Shown piece after piece: positions 1-6,006 of a stretch of DNA of 7,327 nt (position 1 is its first letter; the number at the start of each line of letters is the position of its first letter). The stretch is from Bacteroidales bacterium. GTDB taxonomy: Bacteria > Bacteroidota > Bacteroidia > Bacteroidales > UBA7960. Position numbers and translations under genes: made by a program. The notes beneath the pieces were generated by a model. It searched no databases. It was not told the origin of the DNA and worked only from the letters and a program-made list of their open reading frames with translations. The DNA lies in contig SLOR01000377.1 in assembly GCA_007132395.1 (NCBI GenBank), forward strand, positions 1 through 7,327. Direction: 5' to 3'.

Positions 1-609
1 AATGTCTTTAATGATTTCCCTTGCCAGGGTGGCAATAAAGGCAAAAAGAGCGTATATACGTGCAAAGTGAGTAATGGTAATAATTGCCTCATGCGACATG
101 AGCTCAGCGGGCAGGGCATGCGATTCAAAAATCCAAACCATGGCCACCACAAACCCCGCCAGCAGGGCCACCATGATGTTCCCGATAAGGAAACGTCGTT
201 TGTAACGAATGGAATAGAGCCACAGTAATGTGGGAACTACGATAAATATTAACAGCAGTGGCCAGTGACCCACTCTGAGGGCCAGGTAAATGCCTATAAC
301 CACTGCGGTAATGTTGAACAGGGAATGGTAAAGAATGGCTGAGCGGCGCGAAATCTTTCGGCCAAGAATAATCCTGGAAGGTTTGTTGATTCGGTCGGTG
401 CGCAAATCAAAATAATCATTGATGGTATATCCTGCTGCGCTGATAAGCAGTGTGGCCAGCACCAGCAAAAAGAAGTCCACTCCGCTCAGGGCGGGTGCAA
501 TGTCGTTGTGTTCAAGTAATGGTAAAATGATGGCGTACCTGAAAAGGTACTGAGTGAGGGCTACCACAAGTAAGTTAGGCCAGCGGAATAATCGGAGGTA
601 CGATAGCAT
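1..609 (-). CDS. UbiA-family prenyltransferase, geranylgeranylglycerol-phosphate geranylgeranyltransferase-like (3' part cut by window edge)
   Basis: This is an integral-membrane enzyme that would transfer a polyprenyl group from its diphosphate to an acceptor in the inner membrane. I translated 203 codons from the ATG at 609-607 to base 1 with no stop. The first Asp-rich motif reads NDYFDLRTDRINKPSR (residues 64-79, matching NDxxDxxxD), the Mg-diphosphate site of the family. A second family signature, LYSIRYKRRFLIGN, spans residues 131-144. The frame leaves the window at AREIIKDI (196-203), the beginning of the second Asp-rich motif, so roughly the last third is missing. About six hydrophobic segments are visible. 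The ATG lies 37 bp after the HAD phosphatase stop, with no Shine-Dalgarno sequence, so it is probably the last visible gene of that operon. Bacteroidota homologues in this setting are usually named as digeranylgeranylglyceryl-phosphate synthase-like. The true acceptor is not shown by the sequence, and a quinone-type or other prenyltransferase remains possible. Confidence 0.9.
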   Translation of the reverse strand, partial: MLSYLRLFRWPNLLVVALTQYLFRYAIILPLLEHNDIAPALSGVDFFLLVLATLLISAAGYTINDYFDLRTDRINKPSRIILGRKISRRSAILYHSLFNITAVVIGIYLALRVGHWPLLLIFIVVPTLLWLYSIRYKRRFLIGNIMVALLAGFVVAMVWIFESHALPAELMSHEAIITITHFARIYALFAFIATLAREIIKDI

Positions 610-628
610 ATCGCGTTATATTATGGGA

Positions 629-645
629 GTTTTTCAGCGAAAAAC
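629..645 (-). other. Small perfect hairpin between the HAD phosphatase and UbiA genes
   Basis: The minus strand reads GTTTTTC-GCT-GAAAAAC, a 7-bp perfect stem with a 3-nt loop. It starts 2 nt after the phosphatase stop codon and ends about 20 nt before the UbiA start. The stem is A/T-rich and no T-run follows, so it does not look like an intrinsic terminator. It could be an RNA stability or processing element, or chance. Confidence 0.3.
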
Positions 646-646
646 C

Positions 647-1168
647 TTACCAGTGAAAACCATCTTCATCGAACCATTTATCCTGTACTTTCATTACCTG
701 CTCCAGCACATCGCGCACACAGCCTTTTCCTCCGGGCAGGGGAGAAATATAGTGGCTTATGTGTTTGATTTCTTCCACAGCATCTGCAGGGCAGGCAGCT
801 ACTCCCACTTTCGACATAACCTTATAGTCGGGTATGTCGTCTCCCATGTATAAGATTTCCGACAGGTCGAGCTTGTCGCGATTCAGGATATCTTCAAATA
901 CTTCGAGTTTATTGCCTACCGCGAGGTAAATCTCTTCTATGCCAAGCCCCTGGAATCGTTTTCTTACAACCTGTGAGTTACCCCCGGAAATAATAATGAT
1001 TTTGTATCCCTTTTTTATGGCTAGCTGCAAGGCATATCCATCCTTTACATTCATGGTGCGAAGCATATCGCCATCAGAGTTAAGCGTTACGATACCATTA
1101 GTCATTACGCCATCCACGTCAAAAATAAAAGTTGTAATACCGGAAAGTAAAGATTTGTAATTGGACAT
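647..1168 (-). CDS. KdsC-like HAD-superfamily phosphatase (probable 3-deoxy-D-manno-octulosonate 8-phosphate phosphatase)
   Basis: This is a cytoplasmic HAD hydrolase of the small, cap-less KdsC type. The family removes phosphate from Kdo-8-phosphate during synthesis of the inner-core sugar of lipopolysaccharide. At 173 aa it has the family's usual size. All four HAD motifs are visible: DVDGVMTNG (residues 17-25, nucleophile D17 and acid/base D19), S61 in IIISGGNS, K87 in GNKLEVF, and MGDDIPD (108-114) with the metal-binding acids. The C-terminal GGKG (146-149) matches the conserved glycine-rich tail that closes the active site of KdsC tetramers. Motif II is SGG where E. coli KdsC has TGR. 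The ATG at 1168 is 17 bp after the DUF2520 stop, which implies co-transcription. No other Kdo gene is in the window, so a related sugar-phosphate substrate such as a nonulosonate-9-phosphate cannot be excluded. The family assignment is firm and the substrate is inferred. Confidence 0.9.
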   Translation of the reverse strand: MSNYKSLLSGITTFIFDVDGVMTNGIVTLNSDGDMLRTMNVKDGYALQLAIKKGYKIIIISGGNSQVVRKRFQGLGIEEIYLAVGNKLEVFEDILNRDKLDLSEILYMGDDIPDYKVMSKVGVAACPADAVEEIKHISHYISPLPGGKGCVRDVLEQVMKVQDKWFDEDGFHW

Positions 1169-1185
1169 TTATAAGGCTTTGTTTT

Positions 1186-1971
1186 TTAAGATTTCTTTTT
1201 TTTGGATTCAGTGATACTTTGGGAGATAAAATTATAAATTTTTTGGTAAGCGGGCAAAGACGAAAGCCGCTGCAGGTGCTTTTGTATTACCGGAAGGTCA
1301 TTTCTTGCGGCAGGACCCGTTTGTACATCTGCAGGTTTGTTTTGTTTTGCTTTTCGCAATGTCTCTTCCAGCAAAGGATGGAGGATGTCGAAATCTACCC
1401 CCTCCTTTTCAAGTATTTCATCGGCTATGGCATACAGGTGATTGGTAAAATTGCAGGCAAAAACAGCCGCGATATGCAGGGTTTCTCTTTGCTGTGAGTT
1501 GATAAAGTGCACATTATTGCTTATGGACAGCGCCAGGTTTTTCAGGCTTTCCAGGTGTAGCGTATCCGAGGCCTCCAGGCACAGGGGGACGCTGCCGAAA
1601 TCAAGACTTACATCGCGGGAAAAGGTTTGCAAGGGATAAAAAACCCCGCAATTTTTTAAATGCCTGCCCATTACATCAAGCCCTATGCTGCCCGAGGTAT
1701 GCACCACAAACGCATCTTTATGGGGGAATGCCTGCATTATCTCTTCCAGCGCATGATCTGCCAGACTAAAGATATATAGGTCGGCTCCCTTGCTGAGGTC
1801 TTCGGCCCGGGTGGTAAAAGTACAGTTCAATTTATTGGCCAGCAGCGAAGCAGATTCCTGTGTGCGGCTGTACACCTGCAAAATCTCACACCCTGCATCT
1901 TTGAGTGCTAGGCCCAGGTGCGTTGCTACATTTCCGGCACCTGCCATGACAATCTTTTTCAGGTCCTGCAT
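1186..1971 (-). CDS. Rossmann-like and DUF2520 domain-containing protein (putative NAD(P)-dependent oxidoreductase)
   Basis: The 261-aa protein has two domains. The N-terminal Rossmann-like nucleotide-binding fold is marked by the first beta strand and glycine loop KKIVMAGAGNVATHLG (residues 5-20). The C-terminal helical DUF2520 domain resembles the dimerisation domain of 6-phosphogluconate or F420-dependent dehydrogenases. Conserved blocks are HTSGS (91-95), VFYPLQTFS (110-118), HIAAVFACNFTNHLY (166-180) and QTGPAARND (217-225). They would line a catalytic cleft between the domains, and H166, N174 and R223 are candidate substrate contacts. No reaction is established for the family that I can name. 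The ATG at 1971 keeps the whole first strand; the next Met (residue 9) would cut into it. The gene starts 44 bp after ccmF ends and is followed 17 bp later by the HAD gene. The last codons encode SKKKKS from an A8 run. It is probably a cytoplasmic housekeeping enzyme of unknown substrate. Confidence 0.9.
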   Translation of the reverse strand: MQDLKKIVMAGAGNVATHLGLALKDAGCEILQVYSRTQESASLLANKLNCTFTTRAEDLSKGADLYIFSLADHALEEIMQAFPHKDAFVVHTSGSIGLDVMGRHLKNCGVFYPLQTFSRDVSLDFGSVPLCLEASDTLHLESLKNLALSISNNVHFINSQQRETLHIAAVFACNFTNHLYAIADEILEKEGVDFDILHPLLEETLRKAKQNKPADVQTGPAARNDLPVIQKHLQRLSSLPAYQKIYNFISQSITESKKKKS

Positions 1972-2015
1972 CTTTCAGCGATTTCGTGTGTGATTATCAT
2001 GGGTAACAATAAGTT

Positions 2016-4403
2016 TTACTGTTTGTTGCGGGATTTCCATCTCTTTCTGAAAGCCATCCAAAAGCCCACAAGCATAAGTATACAGCTAAACCATAATAAA
2101 TTGATGTAGGGGAAGATGATGGTTTTGATGATAATAAACTCGGGTTCTTCCTGGTACAGCTCAATTTTTATGGTGTAGGCCTTGTCGCTTACTTCGCTGA
2201 AGCGGAAGCGATAATCCAAATCACGCACCGCGTCATCATGGTAATGCAATGAATTTCCCTGAAGGATAAATCTGGGCCTGGCCTGGAAGGTTTTTCCATA
2301 GTGGGTAATAATGTCAATGGTAGCTTCCACTACAACCCTCTCGTTGCGATCTTGCCCGTCGTTATTAGCCTCAATGGCACTCAATACCATGTGGTTGTTG
2401 TCGATGTGCAGGGTGTCGTGCAGGGTCATTTCAAAACTTGCCAGAAGAGGAGGCTCATGACTGTGATCGTGATGGTCAAGATTGGCAAAAGTGATGTAGG
2501 TAAAGATGTCTTTATTCAAATATACCTTAGCGTAAGGATTGTAAACATTACCCATGCTTTCGTTGAGTTTGATGGAAGGGGTCGAACGAAATACCTTAAA
2601 AAATTCGCCGTCCTTGTTCTTCTGCAAAAAATCCACGATGTAAAAAATGTCTTCCCCTTCTTTGTAATTGCCTTTGTAGGTAACATGGTAATTGCCCATG
2701 GGCAAAATTTCATCTTTGATTAGCAGCAGGTTTTCACTTTCAGGGAATGCATCGCCCAGGAAATACCCCGAGGTGTTTTTGGAAATGGTTTCCTGCTGTG
2801 AGAAGGTCAAAAGAATGGCTAGCAGAAACAGTGCGATGCCCAGGTGACTAATTATGGTTGGGGTGTTGGCCAATACGTTTTTAAACCGCAGCAGCATATC
2901 CAGCGAACTGAACATAGCAAAGAGAGCGGCAAAGAGAAATACAATGTGCGCTGTTTGCCAGCTACCCACGCTGAAAACAATTAGCAAGGTAAAAACCAGG
3001 CTGAGCCCCAAAGCTATCAAGGTTTTACGTGCAAATTCAGCCAGATCATTCTTACCCCATTTCAGAAAATGTGCAAAGCCCATGAGTAATGCTACCATCA
3101 CGGCAAAAGGCAACTGCCAGGTATTGTAATGTTGCACCACGTTTACAGGAGGTGTGAGCGCACTGCCAAAAATCCGGTTGATAACAGGTATGGAGGTGGT
3201 AAAAATAATCTGAAATGCAGACAGCACCAGCACCATGGCCGAAATAAACAGCCAGAATTGCCTCGACATGGGTTCATCGTTTTCGCTGGATGGGAGTTTG
3301 CTGTAGCGTTTTGCCAGTAGGATTACAAACAAAATAAGGAAAGTGAACAGGTAAGAAAGAATCTGAAATCCCATGCCATCATTGCCGAACGAGTGAACAG
3401 AGGTTTCGGCAAGCACCCCGCTGCGTGTAAGGTAGGTGCTGTAGATTACAAAAATAAATGCCAGGGCTGTAAACAACAGAGCAGGGAAGAGATTTTCCGA
3501 TTTCTTTTTCGCCACCAGCATCAGGTGCAGGGCTGCAACGATAATGAGCCAGGGTACGAGCGATGCATTTTCAATGGGGTCCCATGCCCAGAAGCCTCCA
3601 AAGGTAAGTGACTCGTAGGCCCATACCCCACCAAGCAAAATGCCTGCTCCAAGGAAAAATATGGTCAGGTGTGTCCAGGGCAAAGCGGGTGCAATCCATT
3701 GGGTGTATTTTTGTTTCCATAAGCCGGCAAAGGCATAGGCAAAAGGCACCAATGCCAGGGCAAAGCCCACGAAAAGCACCGGCGGGTGCGAAAGCATCCA
3801 GAAGTTTCGCAGCAGGGGGTTGAGCCCGTTGCCGTCAACAATAAGTGCCAGGTAGTAAGGGTTGCGGAAAAATTCGCTGGCTGCATTCTCGGGCACTTCT
3901 CTTAGTAGCAAAAAAGGACTCATGCCAATATCTACCGACCCGAAGGAGATTCCCAACAGCATGGAGGTCATAAACATCTGCGATAATGCCACGGTTACCA
4001 TCACGGGCTTTTCCCAGTTACCTGCAAAACGTATGAGCAGTAATCCAACGATTACCTGGCAAAGGTTCCAGAAAAGAAAACTTCCTTCCTGCCCCGCCCA
4101 AAAGGAAGCGATGTGATAGCCCAGGCCAAGGTCATTTTCAACATGAACCCATACATAGCGGTATTCGTAGAACCGATACAGCAATATATACATTAGCAGG
4201 GTGCTTGCCAGAATAATAAAGAAACTGTGAGCAAAAAAAGCATAGCGGCCCCATTTCTTCCACAAAAAAGTGTCGGCAGGGTTTTCACGGGAAGCCTGCA
4301 GGTAGAAAAAAGAAGAAAGGAAAGCTGATATAAATCCTAATATGATGGCAAACCGGCCAATGTTTCCGGGAAGCAGATGTTCTCCTACATATTGAATATC
4401 CAT
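2016..4403 (-). CDS. ccmF: CcmF/CcsA-type cytochrome c heme lyase, cytochrome c biogenesis protein
   Basis: This multipass inner-membrane protein attaches heme to CXXCH motifs of apocytochromes c on the periplasmic side. It is CcmF of System I, called CcsA in many Bacteroidota annotations. From the ATG at 4403 it has 795 aa, longer than the roughly 650 aa of E. coli CcmF. The heme-handling tryptophan-rich motif is FGGFWAWDPIENASLVPWL (residues 268-286). The four histidines expected for heme ligation are visible: H206 in SHPPVLF, H293 in ALHLM, H337 in SVHSF (within the TRSGV...SVHSF block) and H520 in SHLG. About 14 hydrophobic segments span residues 15-533. A soluble, probably periplasmic domain follows (about 540-760) with a last membrane segment at 764-784. 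That domain carries an unusual DHHDHSHE patch (643-650). The frame is open up to an ATG at 4511, but MDIQYVGEHLLPG is the usual family N-terminus and the promoter at 4436-4465 lies between the two ATGs, so 4403 is preferred. No ccmA, B, C or E gene is visible nearby. Confidence 0.93.
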   Translation of the reverse strand: MDIQYVGEHLLPGNIGRFAIILGFISAFLSSFFYLQASRENPADTFLWKKWGRYAFFAHSFFIILASTLLMYILLYRFYEYRYVWVHVENDLGLGYHIASFWAGQEGSFLFWNLCQVIVGLLLIRFAGNWEKPVMVTVALSQMFMTSMLLGISFGSVDIGMSPFLLLREVPENAASEFFRNPYYLALIVDGNGLNPLLRNFWMLSHPPVLFVGFALALVPFAYAFAGLWKQKYTQWIAPALPWTHLTIFFLGAGILLGGVWAYESLTFGGFWAWDPIENASLVPWLIIVAALHLMLVAKKKSENLFPALLFTALAFIFVIYSTYLTRSGVLAETSVHSFGNDGMGFQILSYLFTFLILFVILLAKRYSKLPSSENDEPMSRQFWLFISAMVLVLSAFQIIFTTSIPVINRIFGSALTPPVNVVQHYNTWQLPFAVMVALLMGFAHFLKWGKNDLAEFARKTLIALGLSLVFTLLIVFSVGSWQTAHIVFLFAALFAMFSSLDMLLRFKNVLANTPTIISHLGIALFLLAILLTFSQQETISKNTSGYFLGDAFPESENLLLIKDEILPMGNYHVTYKGNYKEGEDIFYIVDFLQKNKDGEFFKVFRSTPSIKLNESMGNVYNPYAKVYLNKDIFTYITFANLDHHDHSHEPPLLASFEMTLHDTLHIDNNHMVLSAIEANNDGQDRNERVVVEATIDIITHYGKTFQARPRFILQGNSLHYHDDAVRDLDYRFRFSEVSDKAYTIKIELYQEEPEFIIIKTIIFPYINLLWFSCILMLVGFWMAFRKRWKSRNKQ

Positions 4404-4538
4404 GGGGTGGGGTTTTATTGTTTTTGTTTCGGCGACAAAAATAAATAAATATTTCCCCAATACAAGCATTTCGTTACCTGATTGTGCAGAATGTTCTGTG
4501 GGGTTAGTCAATAAAAGTAAAGCCGGGCATGCACAGAG
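4404..4538 (-). other. Intergenic region between DUF5723 gene and ccmF
   Basis: This 135-bp gap is the longest non-coding stretch in the window. It holds the promoter at 4436-4465 and a short dyad at 4487-4498. The leader just before the ccmF ATG is C-rich (ACCCCACCCC) with no Shine-Dalgarno sequence. No convincing terminator hairpin with a T-run was found after the DUF5723 stop codon, so read-through from upstream is possible. Confidence 0.7.
4436..4465 (-). promoter_or_regulatory. Bacteroidota-type sigma promoter for ccmF
   Basis: The minus strand carries TATTTTTG (4443-4436), an exact match to the Bacteroidota -7 box TAnnTTTG. Exactly 19 nt upstream is TTG (4465-4463), the -33 element. 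Transcription would begin near position 4430, giving a leader of roughly 27 nt before the ATG at 4403. The spacing and position fit the known primary-sigma promoter form of the phylum. The in-frame ATG at 4511 lies upstream of it, which supports the shorter ccmF. It probably also drives the three downstream genes. Confidence 0.65.
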
Positions 4539-5969
4539 CTATAGCCTGATGCTGGGTTCTTCCTCAATAACTTTTTTCTTGTATCCCAGCACGATGTTTA
4601 TCCCCAGTTGCAGGGTGGCGGTTCGCAGCGTATGTGGCCTTAAGGGGGCAATGATGTTGTCGGCAGCGGCATAGATTTGCACAGGACCAAGATTACTGTA
4701 AAAGCCCAGGCCCAGGTTGCGGTAATTTCCGTGTATGATGGTGTAGGACATGGTGGATCCAAAATGGGGGGTGGGGCTGAAGTTGTAGGACAGGGTAAGT
4801 GAAGGGCGAAACGTGCCTGAATAGAAATAGCCCCCTGCCAGCAAGCCTGCTTTATGTTCGGAGGTTATGTCGTAGGCCCCGGCGATAAAAATCTTCGCGG
4901 GAAGCATTGTGCGATAGGTGTTGGCAGTTTCGGTAATGTCGAATAATTCGGTTATGGAATCCCGAATCTGGTCAAACTGATTTTCATTATCGTTGTCAAA
5001 AAAATCATTAAACTCGATTCCCTCAAATGCAAATTCTCCCTGCATGGCAAAATTTTCAGGATGGGAAGTCCAGTTTACGAAACCGATATCATTTACGCCC
5101 AGTGAAACGGTAAATTCATCATTGATTTCATATATGCCCCCTATATCCAGTGCAAAGCCCATGTTGCGGTGGGTGACAAAATAGTTGAAGATTTCTTCAT
5201 CGCTCAAAGTAAAGCTTGTTTCTGAATCGAGTGAATCCAACGGAGCCAGTTGAAAAGGAATGTTGGTATTGATAAGCAGGTTGGAGCTGAGCAGAAGCTC
5301 GTAATTGTCAGGGTGTGTAAGCAAGCTCATATCAAATCGGTCAACGGATACATTTCCCAGCCCCTGCACAATTTTGGCCCTTGCCCCTGCACTAAGCTCA
5401 GGTGTCCACTGACGAGAATATCCTATGGCCCACTCACGATAGTGTAAAAAGTTCATGTTTATATCTGACAGGTCTGCGGCCACATCTTCTCCCCGTTCAA
5501 TGCTTTGCTGAAGAAAATAATCGTTGCCATGGATGAGCAGCCTGAAAAGGTCGGCAGGGTAGGTGAAGTCTGCCGCTGCTCTTTCGGTAAGGCTAAAGCT
5601 GAAATAGTTTTTTTGGGTGCGGAATCCGAATCCCAGTAATTCATGATGGTATTCGCCCGAAAGATTGTTGCGGTCGCTAAGGCTGGACAGTAGGCCCTGA
5701 TCATCGAAATACAACATGCCGGTATCTCTTCTTTTGAGGATGTCCTGCATGGCGAAGCTGCTGTGTCCAATACCCATTTGCAATGAAGATAAAGCCGGAA
5801 CACCTATGTAAATGTTGGGGTGCGGTTGAACACCCGCGTTAAGATATTGCGACTGGGGTATGCCATGCATCCAGTAAAGGGTATGCGATACCTGTGCCCG
5901 GGTGCAGAAACCCGAAAACAGGAAAAACAACAAAAGGATGAAGGATGCTGATTGGGCTGTTTTTATCAT
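4539..5969 (-). CDS. DUF5723 family outer-membrane beta-barrel protein
   Basis: This 476-aa secreted protein belongs to the DUF5723 family, which is common in Bacteroidota and predicted to form outer-membrane barrels. No function is established that I can state. Residues 1-25 form a Sec signal peptide: a K3 start, hydrophobic ILLLFFLFSGF, then a CTRA|Q cleavage site. The cysteine at 22 is not in a lipobox, so it is not called a lipoprotein. Family blocks follow in order: NAGVQPHPNIYIGVPAL (44-60), AIGYSRQWTPELSAGARAK (181-199) with KIVQGLGNV (199-207), FALDIGGIYEINDEFTVSLG (272-291) and LGLGFYSNLGPVQIYAAADN (419-438). The last third alternates polar and aromatic residues as barrel strands do, before a charged tail KKKVIEEEPS. 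Residues 322-350 are acidic and loop-like. The start has no Shine-Dalgarno sequence, as is normal for the phylum. It lies 37 bp after the beta-protein gene, without a promoter match between them, so the two are probably co-expressed. Confidence 0.88.
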   Translation of the reverse strand: MIKTAQSASFILLLFFLFSGFCTRAQVSHTLYWMHGIPQSQYLNAGVQPHPNIYIGVPALSSLQMGIGHSSFAMQDILKRRDTGMLYFDDQGLLSSLSDRNNLSGEYHHELLGFGFRTQKNYFSFSLTERAAADFTYPADLFRLLIHGNDYFLQQSIERGEDVAADLSDINMNFLHYREWAIGYSRQWTPELSAGARAKIVQGLGNVSVDRFDMSLLTHPDNYELLLSSNLLINTNIPFQLAPLDSLDSETSFTLSDEEIFNYFVTHRNMGFALDIGGIYEINDEFTVSLGVNDIGFVNWTSHPENFAMQGEFAFEGIEFNDFFDNDNENQFDQIRDSITELFDITETANTYRTMLPAKIFIAGAYDITSEHKAGLLAGGYFYSGTFRPSLTLSYNFSPTPHFGSTMSYTIIHGNYRNLGLGFYSNLGPVQIYAAADNIIAPLRPHTLRTATLQLGINIVLGYKKKVIEEEPSIRL

Positions 5970-6006
5970 GGCTGGGGATTATTGTTACGTGTGCCGGGTC
6001 GAAGGA

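Noticed and set aside
1959..2000. Mini-ORF MIITHEIAERCRT on the minus strand, overlapping the DUF2520 start out of frame
   Set aside because: Only 13 codons, no ribosome-binding signal, no repeated regulatory codons and no attenuator hairpin, so it looks like chance.
2301..2723. Plus-strand open frame of 140 codons inside ccmF
   Set aside because: It is fully antisense to the coherent periplasmic domain of the heme lyase and shows no recognisable protein features.
4501..4541. Possible terminator after the DUF5723 gene (GCATGC palindrome and T-rich stretch)
   Set aside because: The palindrome is only 6 bp and no stable GC stem lies directly before a T-run, so an intrinsic terminator cannot be supported.
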